43,008 nt of DNA from contig JAFDWR010000006.1 in the NCBI GenBank assembly GCA_018268355.1, positions 1 to 43,008 of the forward strand, written 5' to 3'. The translations under genes were made by a program, and so were the position numbers. Under the pieces are notes generated by a model, which saw nothing but the letters and a program-made list of their open reading frames with translations, did not search any database and was not told the origin of the DNA. Source of the stretch: Armatimonadota bacterium. Lineage in GTDB: Bacteria; Armatimonadota; Fimbriimonadia; Fimbriimonadales; Fimbriimonadaceae. Numbering within the stretch: position 1 is the first letter of the stretch; the number at the start of each line of letters is the position of its first letter. Below, in pieces: positions 25,388 through 32,702 of this stretch.

Positions 25388-27028
25388 ATGCGAAAAATCT
25401 GGGCAATGCTCGCAATGACGGCGGTCGTGGGAATGGTCGCGCTGGGAACCCCCAGCGTGGCCCAAACCACGGACCCCGCCGCTCAGGTGCGAATCGATCT
25501 TAATCTGAAGGATGCGGACCTGATCGCGGCCACCAAGGCCGTGACCGCACAAACGGGAATTCAGTTCGTCTTCGAAGGAAGCAACGAACCGTTCAATCGG
25601 GTCACGCTCTCGCTGAATGGTGTGAGCGCAGAAGACGCCATCACCTACATCTGCCAGGCCGCAGGTGCTTATTGCCGAAAGGACGTGAACGGTGTTTACG
25701 TCATCTCGCGCACCAAGCCTGTGATCAACAATGGCGGAGTGGTGACGGGTCCGAGCGTCGCTCCTCGCCGCAACAACATCATGAAGAAGTTCAAGCTGAT
25801 GCACACCAGTGCAGAAGCTGTGTATCAGAAGATCATGGGATCGCTGATCACCTTCGAAGATGATGGCGGCGCGATCAAGCGACTCATGCAGTTCACGAAC
25901 CACATGACCGATGCCGAGCGGTATCGATCGACCGGTGTTCTGAACCCGCAGTCCCTTCTTCAGCAGGTCCAGCCTCAGGCCGTTCCGGTCTCGGGCGGCC
26001 AACTCACCGGACGCGACACGGGCAACAACATCGCTCTCCCGGGCGACAGCGGTAACCAGTTCGCGGGCGGCGGTGGCCTCCAGGGTGCTGGCGGTGGTGG
26101 TCTCCAAGGCGGCGGCGCCGGTGGTGGTCTCCAAGGCGGTGGTGCAGGTGGTCTTCAGGGCGGCGCGACTCTTCGCGGTGGCCAGGGCCTCGTTCCTTCG
26201 TCCATCGACTTCATCAGCTACGATCCGACCGACAACAGCCTCCTCGTCCGAGGAACCAGCGAAGAAGATATCGCTGAGCTCCAGAAGGCGATTGGTCTGT
26301 TCGATAAGGCTCCGAAGCAGGTGACGGTCAAGGTCGAATTCATCACGACCTCGGACAGCATCAGCTCCAACATCGGTTACGACTGGCTTTATCAGCGCGG
26401 TCCGCTCCAGATGGGTAACACCCCTGGTAGCTTTACGACCTCGTCCAACCCGATCTTCATCAACTACGCGACGGGCAACCTGTCGACTCGAGTCCGAGCC
26501 GCTCTCCGAGAAGGCAAGGGTCGAATCGTCACCGCTCCCGTGCTGCGAACGCTGAACAACCAGCCGGCAACGGTCACCTTCAGCTTCATCACCTACGTGT
26601 TCTTCCCGATCATCACCCCTAACGGTCTGGCCGGCTCGATCATCACGTACAACTCGCAGCAGCTGAACATCGGAACCTTCTTGACCCTTTCGCCTCGTAT
26701 CAACGAGGACGGCACCATCGTGATGTTCATCAACACGCAGGTTGCCAACCCCGCAGGCACCGCTGCTTCGCCGGACGGCCGACTGGTCTTCCCGAACATC
26801 TCGCAGCAGCAGGTCTCGGTGGTCGCTCGAGTCAAGAACGGCGAAACGATTGCTCTCGGTGGTCTCACCACGAAGAACGACGAAGTCACGGTGAACAAGT
26901 TCCCCGTCCTCGGTGATCTCCCGGTCATCGGTCAGTTCTTCCGAAGCACCACCAAGGCCAAGTCCACCTCCGATCTCATCATCTTCGTCACCCCCACGGT
27001 GATCGAGGACGACGATACGGGCGGCTAG
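25388..27028 (+). CDS. pilQ: Type IV pilus outer-membrane secretin PilQ
   Basis: Multimeric outer-membrane channel through which the pilus passes. 546 aa. The signal peptide ends S-V-A at about residue 25. An STN-like domain (33-110: L-N-L-K-D-A-D-L-I-A-A-T, then V-T-L-S-L-N-G-V-S-A-E-D-A) and an N1-type domain (about 128-225) come first, then a Gly/Leu/Gln linker (about 227-259). An N-domain strand set (Y-D-P-T-D-N-S-L-L-V-R-G) and the secretin domain (about 315-540) follow, closing with F-P-V-L-G-D-L-P-V-I-G-Q-F-F-R-S, the family signature. PilQ is often 600-750 aa with AMIN domains; these are missing. GGAGG and GGAAGGA precede the ATG. Last gene of the cluster, followed by a terminator. 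Confidence 0.93.
   Translation: MRKIWAMLAMTAVVGMVALGTPSVAQTTDPAAQVRIDLNLKDADLIAATKAVTAQTGIQFVFEGSNEPFNRVTLSLNGVSAEDAITYICQAAGAYCRKDVNGVYVISRTKPVINNGGVVTGPSVAPRRNNIMKKFKLMHTSAEAVYQKIMGSLITFEDDGGAIKRLMQFTNHMTDAERYRSTGVLNPQSLLQQVQPQAVPVSGGQLTGRDTGNNIALPGDSGNQFAGGGGLQGAGGGGLQGGGAGGGLQGGGAGGLQGGATLRGGQGLVPSSIDFISYDPTDNSLLVRGTSEEDIAELQKAIGLFDKAPKQVTVKVEFITTSDSISSNIGYDWLYQRGPLQMGNTPGSFTTSSNPIFINYATGNLSTRVRAALREGKGRIVTAPVLRTLNNQPATVTFSFITYVFFPIITPNGLAGSIITYNSQQLNIGTFLTLSPRINEDGTIVMFINTQVANPAGTAASPDGRLVFPNISQQQVSVVARVKNGETIALGGLTTKNDEVTVNKFPVLGDLPVIGQFFRSTTKAKSTSDLIIFVTPTVIEDDDTGG
26066..26164 (+). repeat. Gly-rich G-G-G-L-Q-G repeat inside pilQ
   Basis: About four imperfect units coding Gly-Gly-Leu-Gln-Gly with Gly/Ala spacers, placed between the N-domains and the secretin pore domain. 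It probably acts as a flexible linker. It belongs to the same Gly-rich style as the other proteins of this cluster. Confidence 0.8.
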
Positions 27029-27050
27029 GCTTCGTCCAGAAAAGCAAGCC

Positions 27051-27092
27051 AAGTGGCGACGGAGATAAACTCCCGTCGCCACTTTCCTTTTT
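27051..27092 (+). terminator. Intrinsic terminator after pilQ
   Basis: Perfect 12-bp stem AAGTGGCGACGG (27051-27062) pairing with 27073-27084, a ten-base loop, then TCC and TTTTT (27088-27092). It lies between pilQ and aroK and separates the pilus cluster from the metabolic operon. Confidence 0.88.
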
Positions 27093-27109
27093 GCGGGACA
27101 CTAGGCAAG

Positions 27110-27628
27110 ATGACAAAGTCGTGGATTCTGGTCGGGATGATGGGGGCAGGGAAGTCCGCCGTTGGGCGAGCCCTCGCCGAAGCATCCGGACGCGAGTTCA
27201 TCGACACCGACCAGATTCTCCAAGGTCGGTTCGGACGCTCCATCAGCCAGTTCTTTGCCATCTATGGCGAAGAGGCTTTCCGAGGCCACGAAACGAGCGT
27301 GCTGAAGTCGCTCGAACCTGGCCATAACGTGATCAGCACTGGCGGCGGCATCGTCACAAGGCAAGAGAACTGGGAAGAGTTCGCCCGCCTCGGCACCACG
27401 ATCTACCTCGAATCTTCGCCCGAAGTCCTCATCAACCGGCTCGCGCTTTCGAAGAAAAAGCGTCCCCTCCTCGCGGTCGACAACTGGGAAGACAAGCTCA
27501 GCTCGCTCCTCGACACGCGCCGCGAGCTTTACGAACAAGCCGATCTTCGTTACTCGGTCGACGGGAACGACATCCAAGCCGCCGCCGAAGGCATCATCCA
27601 ACTCCTGGAGCAGCGCGATGCGACTTGA
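27110..27628 (+). CDS. aroK: Shikimate kinase
   Basis: Cytosolic enzyme phosphorylating shikimate at the 3-hydroxyl with ATP, fifth step of the chorismate pathway. 172 aa, normal length. Walker A G-M-M-G-A-G-K-S (9-16), the D-T-D substrate motif (32-34), R58, the S-T-G-G-G motif (77-80) and the lid with K-K-R-P-L-L all present. ATG 27110 is chosen because the open frame upstream runs through the pilQ terminator. Only a weak AGG precedes the start. Overlaps aroB by 11 bases, so the two consecutive chorismate enzymes are coupled. Confidence 0.95.
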   Translation: MTKSWILVGMMGAGKSAVGRALAEASGREFIDTDQILQGRFGRSISQFFAIYGEEAFRGHETSVLKSLEPGHNVISTGGGIVTRQENWEEFARLGTTIYLESSPEVLINRLALSKKKRPLLAVDNWEDKLSSLLDTRRELYEQADLRYSVDGNDIQAAAEGIIQLLEQRDAT

Positions 27629-28592
27629 GGTTCGCCAGGCCTCCCGAACGACCACCGTCGAGCTGGGCGAGGCAAAACCGGCCGATGGCATCGTGCTCAT
27701 CGACTCCCGCGTCGCCGAACTCTATCCCGATCTTGCCCGCGGCGCAATCATCGTCCCGCGCGGCGAACGGTCAAAGTCGCTGCGCCAATTCGGACGGCTC
27801 CATGCCGAGCTCGTCGCCAAAGGCGCGAACCGAAAGAGCCAACTGATCGCCATCGGCGGCGGGGTTGTCGGCGACCTTGTCGGTTTTGTTGCCGCCACCT
27901 ACATGCGCGGCATCGCCTACGAGTCCGTTCCCACCACCCTCCTCGCGATGGTCGATTCCAGCGTCGGCGGAAAGGTCGCGATCGACCTCCCCGAAGGCAA
28001 GAACCTCGTGGGCAGCTTTTGGCCCCCGACGCGGGTCACCATCCAGCCCCAGTTTCTGAGCACCCTGCCACCACGCCAGGTCCGCAATGGCCTCGCCGAG
28101 GTGCTCAAGATGGGCTTCATCCGCGATCCCTTTCTAGCCGAACCAAGGCCGGTCACTGCCGAACTGATCTTCCGGGCCATCAAGAACAAACAGGAGGTCG
28201 TCGAAGCCGACGAGTTCGAGACCCTGGGGATCCGGGCAATCCTCAACTTTGGCCACACCATCGGCCATGCGATCGAAGCCGTTCTCGGCTACCGGGGCTT
28301 GCTCCATGGCGAGGCGGTCGCGGTTGGCATGGCGGCGGAGGCCAAACTCGGCGAGACGCTCGGCATCACCGAGCCCGGAACCGCTGCCGAAGTGGGCCGT
28401 ATCCTGCATCAAGCGGGACTCCCCACAAGCCACCTCCTCCTTAGCGATCCGGAACGGCTGATCGACCGAATGCGTTCGGATAAAAAAGCCGAAGGCAACG
28501 GGTTGGCATTTAGCCTCTTGAATCGAATCGGCGAATGTAAACTACAAACGGGTATCCGCGAGTCCGACGTGGTCCGTGCATTGAGAGACTGA
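27618..28592 (+). CDS. aroB: 3-Dehydroquinate synthase
   Basis: NAD- and metal-dependent cyclase making 3-dehydroquinate from DAHP, second step of the chorismate pathway. 324 aa, a little shorter than the usual 350-370. NAD motif G-G-G-V-V-G-D (80-86), the V-P-T-T-L-L-A-M-V-D-S-S-V-G-G-K signature (104-119), and likely metal ligands E161, H213 (N-F-G-H-T) and H230 (L-H-G-E-A). GGAG (27607-27610) gives the start at seven bases. Its TGA overlaps the next ATG by one base. Confidence 0.95.
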   Translation: MRLEVRQASRTTTVELGEAKPADGIVLIDSRVAELYPDLARGAIIVPRGERSKSLRQFGRLHAELVAKGANRKSQLIAIGGGVVGDLVGFVAATYMRGIAYESVPTTLLAMVDSSVGGKVAIDLPEGKNLVGSFWPPTRVTIQPQFLSTLPPRQVRNGLAEVLKMGFIRDPFLAEPRPVTAELIFRAIKNKQEVVEADEFETLGIRAILNFGHTIGHAIEAVLGYRGLLHGEAVAVGMAAEAKLGETLGITEPGTAAEVGRILHQAGLPTSHLLLSDPERLIDRMRSDKKAEGNGLAFSLLNRIGECKLQTGIRESDVVRALRD

Positions 28593-28798
28593 TGAGCAAA
28601 ATTCGCCAAGGAATGATCACCCTCTGCTTCGTGCTCCTCGGTGCAGGATTCCTTGGTGGATTGATCACGGGCAAAAACGGCCAAGGCCCGATGTGGTCGG
28701 CGAAGATGGACCAAGCGCCGATTCGGATGCTCGCGCTGTTCCTCATCGTCCTCGCCGTCCTCTTTGCCTTCCTTCCCGAGAAGGAGTCGAAGCCTTGA
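28592..28798 (+). CDS. Small membrane protein, two predicted helices
   Basis: 68-aa hypothetical protein starting at TGATG with aroB's stop. Hydrophobic segments at about residues 8-26 and 44-61, with a short polar loop between. No family recognised. It ends four bases into the pseudokinase gene, so it is translated in the same operon. The fixed location before an envelope sensor could mean a small partner of it, but that is speculation. Confidence 0.7.
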   Translation: MSKIRQGMITLCFVLLGAGFLGGLITGKNGQGPMWSAKMDQAPIRMLALFLIVLAVLFAFLPEKESKP

Positions 28799-30702
28799 TC
28801 GGTCGCGTCCTGCGCATCCGCTATGAGGTGCTCGCCGAGCACGACGAAACGTCGCCCATCTTTGACTCCTACCTGGGGCGAGACCGGGTCCAGGCCCGCG
28901 ACGTCGCCCTGCGCGTCTTCAAGCCCAACCTCACTGAAGTGCCCGCGATGGCCTCGCGGCTCCAATCGGTGATTCACAAGTTTCAGCCCGCGCGGTCCTC
29001 GCAAATCGAATCGATGTTCGCGGTCGAAGAAGACGAGGGGACCTACTTCCTCGTCTCCGACCTCTCGAAGGGAATCAGCCTGACCCGAAGGGTGAAGCAG
29101 TTGGCTCCCTTTAGCGCCCCTGTGGTCGTAGGGACCGCGGTCAGCCTTGCTGAGGCTCTCGACCCGATCCACCAACTCGGCCTCGCCCACGGCGACCTGA
29201 ACGGCAACAACGTCATCGTCCAGCTGGACAACTCGGTTCGCGTTATCCTCCCCGGCATCTGGGAGATCTATTCAGCCTCATCCACGGCGGGCGTCCTCGT
29301 ACTGCCGAGCATGTCGCCCTACCTCGCGCCCGAGGTGAGCCTTGGCGGCCTCCCGAATCCAACGTCGGACGTCTACAGCGTCGGCGTGCTCATGTTCGAG
29401 CTCCTTTCGGCAAAGCTACCGTTCCAGGCCGACAACCCGGTGACGATGGCGATCCGACACCAGAATTCGGCGGTGCCGAGCGTGCGGATGTACAACCCTG
29501 GCGTCCCGATGGTGCTCGACGAGATCATCAAGAAGTGCCTGGTCAAGGACCCCGCCAAGCGATACGGCAACGCCTCGGACCTTCTGCAAGACCTGCGGAT
29601 GGTCCAAGATGCCCTGCGGTTTGGAAAGACCCTGACGTGGCCACTGCGGGTCGAGCCGGTGGGCCAGATCGCCGAACCCGCAGAGCCAAAAGAGCCCGTG
29701 GTGGGGAACGTCGCTCCCGCGATGGGTGCGGCAAGACCCGAGCCGGAGGAGAAGCCGGCCAAGAAGACGAGGGAGCGTATTGCGGGCGACGTCCCGGTTT
29801 GGCTGATGGTCATGACCGCGTTTGTCGCCGCGATTGCTCTGACGATGCTCGGCATGTGGTTCTGGCAGTTCAGCGGCAAGGCCAAATCGGTGCGCGTGCC
29901 GAAGGTAAAGGGCCTGAAACTCGCCGAAGCAGGACGGCTCCTGCGCGAAACCGGCCTCCAGATGAAGCTCATTGGCACGGTCCCGTCGAAGGGCGTGCCA
30001 GCCGACGTCGTCATGGACCAACAGCCCGGCCCCGACATGCGGGTGGGCGAGGGTTCGGTGATCTACGTGAAGAAGAGCCCCGGCGCGGACTCGGTCCAGA
30101 TGCCCAAGATCATCGGCATGAAGGTCAACCAAGCGCGGGACTACCTTGCCCAAGCCGACCTGCGGCTCGACGAGAACACGGAGAAGGTGAATTACCCCGG
30201 CGTCGTGGATGGAGCGATCATCGACCAGGATCCCAAGCCGTTCAAGATGGTGCAGAAAGGGACCCGGATCAAGGTGCGGGTTCAGGATTCTGGAACCAAC
30301 GCAACCGGCACCCTGCGGGCAGATGACGCCCGGATCGCGAGCACCTACAACCTGAACATTCGCCTTCGAGGCATCAGTGAGCCGGTCATGGTCCGCGTGG
30401 TCATGCTCGACGCCCTCGGCCAGCGCGAGCTGTACAACAAGCAGGGCAAGCCCGAGGAGCAGGTTCAGATTTCGGCCACGGGCTACGGCGGCGAGGTCTA
30501 CTTCGAGGTCTATTACAACGACACGCGCGTTTATCGACAGCGCCAGGTCGCGCCGAAGGATGCGACCCGGGTGCCAACCGATGACGGTGGTGGCGGTGGC
30601 AATGACAATGGCAACGGAGATGGCGGCTCCCCGGGCGAGCCCGACGGTGCGCGGGCGAACAATCCGGGTGCCAACCTTGCGCCAACCCCAGGAGATATGT
30701 AA
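28795..30702 (+). CDS. PASTA-domain serine/threonine kinase-like protein, probable pseudokinase
   Basis: 635-aa membrane protein with the PknB/PrkC layout: kinase-like domain (1-280), juxtamembrane linker, one transmembrane helix (about 334-356), two PASTA domains (365-428 and 433-497) and a C-terminal beta domain with a Gly/Asn tail. TTG 28795 has AAGGAG (28781-28786) eight bases upstream and overlaps the previous stop. The glycine-rich loop is not recognisable. The VAxK lysine is Arg (V-A-L-R, R40). HRD reads H132-G-D134. DFG is replaced by L-P-G near 152-154. The A-P-E (178-180) and S-D-V-Y-S-x-G (191-197) motifs remain, so the fold is intact while ATP/Mg binding residues are lost. PASTA domains bind muropeptides or lipid II in the family. 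Probably an envelope sensor or scaffold rather than an active kinase. Confidence 0.87.
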   Translation: MIGRVLRIRYEVLAEHDETSPIFDSYLGRDRVQARDVALRVFKPNLTEVPAMASRLQSVIHKFQPARSSQIESMFAVEEDEGTYFLVSDLSKGISLTRRVKQLAPFSAPVVVGTAVSLAEALDPIHQLGLAHGDLNGNNVIVQLDNSVRVILPGIWEIYSASSTAGVLVLPSMSPYLAPEVSLGGLPNPTSDVYSVGVLMFELLSAKLPFQADNPVTMAIRHQNSAVPSVRMYNPGVPMVLDEIIKKCLVKDPAKRYGNASDLLQDLRMVQDALRFGKTLTWPLRVEPVGQIAEPAEPKEPVVGNVAPAMGAARPEPEEKPAKKTRERIAGDVPVWLMVMTAFVAAIALTMLGMWFWQFSGKAKSVRVPKVKGLKLAEAGRLLRETGLQMKLIGTVPSKGVPADVVMDQQPGPDMRVGEGSVIYVKKSPGADSVQMPKIIGMKVNQARDYLAQADLRLDENTEKVNYPGVVDGAIIDQDPKPFKMVQKGTRIKVRVQDSGTNATGTLRADDARIASTYNLNIRLRGISEPVMVRVVMLDALGQRELYNKQGKPEEQVQISATGYGGEVYFEVYYNDTRVYRQRQVAPKDATRVPTDDGGGGGNDNGNGDGGSPGEPDGARANNPGANLAPTPGDM

Positions 30703-30708
30703 CCCGGC

Positions 30709-31353
30709 ATGAAGTGTGAAATCGCCCCCTCCGTTTTGTCCTTTCCCCACGGCGAAATCCAGCCGCGGGTGGCCGAGCTCGTCGCCGCCGGAGCATCACT
30801 CATTCACCTCGATGTCATGGACGGCCAGTTTGTCCCTCCGATCACCTTCGGCGATGGACTTGCCGCGAGTCTAAGGTCGATCCCGGGCATTCGGCTCGAA
30901 GCCCACTTGATGACGGTGACGCCGGATCGTCACTTCGAGGCGTTCGTGAAGTCAGGCTGCTTCCGCGTGATCTTCCATGCCGAGGCGACCGCCCACTCCC
31001 ACCGTTTGATCCAAACCCTCCACGGAATGGGCGTCCAGGCGGGTATCGCGATCAACCCGGGGACTTCGGTCGCGGCGGTTCGTGAGGTGTTGCACCTCGC
31101 CGACCACTGCCTGATCATGACCGTCAACCCCGGTTGGGGCGGCCAAGCGATGATCCGTGAAGCGCTCGACAAGGTGCGGAAGGTTCGCGCGATGCGCCCA
31201 GACATCGAGATCCAGGTGGACGGCGGGATCGACGCGACCACCCTGCCCCTCGCGAGAGAAGCGGGAGCAAACCTCTTTGTGGTTGGCAGCCACCTGCTTG
31301 CCTACAATAGCCTCGCGGAAGCCGCCCAGACGCTGAACAAGCTCTGCCAATGA
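30709..31353 (+). CDS. rpe: Ribulose-phosphate 3-epimerase
   Basis: Pentose-phosphate enzyme that interconverts ribulose-5-P and xylulose-5-P. 214 aa TIM barrel of normal size. Metal and acid residues are in place: H33 and D35 (H-L-D-V-M-D-G), H66 (E-A-H-L-M), D171 (Q-V-D-G-G-I). M-T-V-N-P-G-W-G-G-Q is the phosphate-loop signature with Trp in place of the usual Phe. CAGGAG lies about 15 bases upstream, inside the end of the pseudokinase gene. A PASTA kinase next to rpe is also found in Firmicutes (prkC-rsgA-rpe). Confidence 0.95.
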   Translation: MKCEIAPSVLSFPHGEIQPRVAELVAAGASLIHLDVMDGQFVPPITFGDGLAASLRSIPGIRLEAHLMTVTPDRHFEAFVKSGCFRVIFHAEATAHSHRLIQTLHGMGVQAGIAINPGTSVAAVREVLHLADHCLIMTVNPGWGGQAMIREALDKVRKVRAMRPDIEIQVDGGIDATTLPLAREAGANLFVVGSHLLAYNSLAEAAQTLNKLCQ

Positions 31354-31646
31354 AGACCTTTACGCTTGGCCTGATGATCTTTTGCGTGGCGATGGTGATT
31401 GGCCAAGGCTCGATCGTCGGCCCCAAGCCCGCCGACAGCGCATCGAAGCTCGTCCACAAGGCTTACGCGCTGAAGTTTTTCACGTACGGGTTCACCCTTG
31501 GCCTCGCGGTGGTGGTGCTGATGGTTTGTGGCTTGATCCTGCTCCGAAAGGCGCGCGAGGACTACCGGGTTGAGAAGTTACGGCTGATGCAAGACCTCGT
31601 TGAGGGCAGCCTCCAAGACCACGCGAAGAAGGGCGACGATGAATGA
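31350..31646 (+). CDS. Small membrane protein with two helices
   Basis: 98-aa hypothetical protein. It begins in the rpe stop (ATGA overlap) and its end overlaps ribD by eight bases. Hydrophobic segments at about residues 4-23 and 46-67, then a charged cytoplasmic tail of about 30 residues. No family recognised. Codon use matches its neighbours, and coupling on both sides supports it as real. Confidence 0.75.
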   Translation: MKTFTLGLMIFCVAMVIGQGSIVGPKPADSASKLVHKAYALKFFTYGFTLGLAVVVLMVCGLILLRKAREDYRVEKLRLMQDLVEGSLQDHAKKGDDE

Positions 31647-32643
31647 CCAAGCGTTGATGGCGCGCGCGATTGAACTTTCCCTCCTCGGGAGCACCGCCCC
31701 GAACCCCCATGTTGGCTGCGTGATTGCCGTGAATGGCGAGATCGTCGGCGAAGGCTATCACGAACGCGCGGGAGGCGACCATGCCGAGGTCGCCGCGCTG
31801 AAGATGGCAGGCGAACGTGCCCGTGGCGGCACCGCGTATGTCACCCTCGAGCCCTGCAACCACCAGGGTCGCACCGGCCCCTGCACCGAGGCGATGATCG
31901 CCGCTGGCGTGATGCGGCTGGTTTATGCGGTTGCTGACCCGAACCCCCGAGCCGCGGGTGGGGCGGAGCGGATGCGCGCGGCGGGCCTTCAAGTTGAGCA
32001 CGGGCTTCTCGCCGCGGAGGCTGAGGCCGCGAACGAAGCGTGGCTCACCGCCGTCCGGCGGGGCAGGCCGTGGGTACGGCTGAAGGTCGCCGCGTCAATG
32101 GATGGTAGGATCGCCCTTCCGAGCTCCGAGAGCAAGTGGATCACCGGTGAGAAGATTCGCCAGCGGATGCACCGACTTCGCGCCGAATCTGCAGCCATCG
32201 TCGTTGGCCGGCGGACGGTGGAGGTGGACGACCCCCTCCTCACGCCTCGGGGCGAAGGACTGGGAGGCATCACTCCACTGCGCGTGGTCCTCGACCCTTC
32301 GAGCAAGCTCGATACGGCGCGTTACCGAGTCTTTGGGGCCGATGCGCCGACCCTGCACGTGACGGGTGAAACCCACATTCAGGACCTCCTCGATGACCTC
32401 TTTGAGCGAGGATTGACCTCGGTGCTGGTCGAGGGCGGGGCAGTCACCCATCGCTCCTTCTTAGAGGCGGACTGCGTCGACGAGATCGTGCTTTGTCTCG
32501 GCAACGTCATCCTCGGCGATGGTCCAAGTTGGGTCTCGGGGCTGGATCTGGAGTCCCTGGGCGAGGCCTCGCGATGGCGACTTGAATCCACCGAAGCGAT
32601 CGACAATGATTGCCTGATCAAGTTTCGACGCCAAACCTCGTAA
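31639..32643 (+). CDS. ribD: Bifunctional riboflavin biosynthesis deaminase/reductase RibD
   Basis: Deaminates and then reduces the pyrimidine intermediate formed from GTP in riboflavin synthesis. 334 aa. Deaminase half: zinc ligands H48-A-E50, C73 and C82 in the H-A-E and P-C-N-H-Q-G-R-T-G-P-C motifs. Reductase half (about 145-330): R-L-K-V-A-A-S-M-D-G-R-I-A and V-E-G-G-A (residues near 265). About 30 residues shorter than E. coli RibD. ATG 31639 follows GAAGGG closely and overlaps the preceding gene. Last gene of the aroK operon; no ribE, ribBA or ribH is present here. Confidence 0.94.
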   Translation: MNDQALMARAIELSLLGSTAPNPHVGCVIAVNGEIVGEGYHERAGGDHAEVAALKMAGERARGGTAYVTLEPCNHQGRTGPCTEAMIAAGVMRLVYAVADPNPRAAGGAERMRAAGLQVEHGLLAAEAEAANEAWLTAVRRGRPWVRLKVAASMDGRIALPSSESKWITGEKIRQRMHRLRAESAAIVVGRRTVEVDDPLLTPRGEGLGGITPLRVVLDPSSKLDTARYRVFGADAPTLHVTGETHIQDLLDDLFERGLTSVLVEGGAVTHRSFLEADCVDEIVLCLGNVILGDGPSWVSGLDLESLGEASRWRLESTEAIDNDCLIKFRRQTS

Positions 32644-32668
32644 CGGTCCGAGGACGCGAACGTTAGAA

Positions 32669-32678
32669 GGGTTAACCC
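32669..32678 (+). promoter_or_regulatory. Short palindrome upstream of exported-protein gene
   Basis: Perfect 10-bp palindrome GGGTTAACCC in the 59-base gap between ribD and the next gene, just ahead of its AGGAGG. It could be an operator or a weak hairpin; a site this short could also be chance. Confidence 0.25.
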
Positions 32679-32702
32679 CTCACCAGGAGGTTACTTTTCG
32701 AA

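Noticed and set aside
27053-27109. An upstream extension of aroK
   Set aside because: The extra 19 codons would read through the pilQ terminator stem and add residues before the normal shikimate kinase start.
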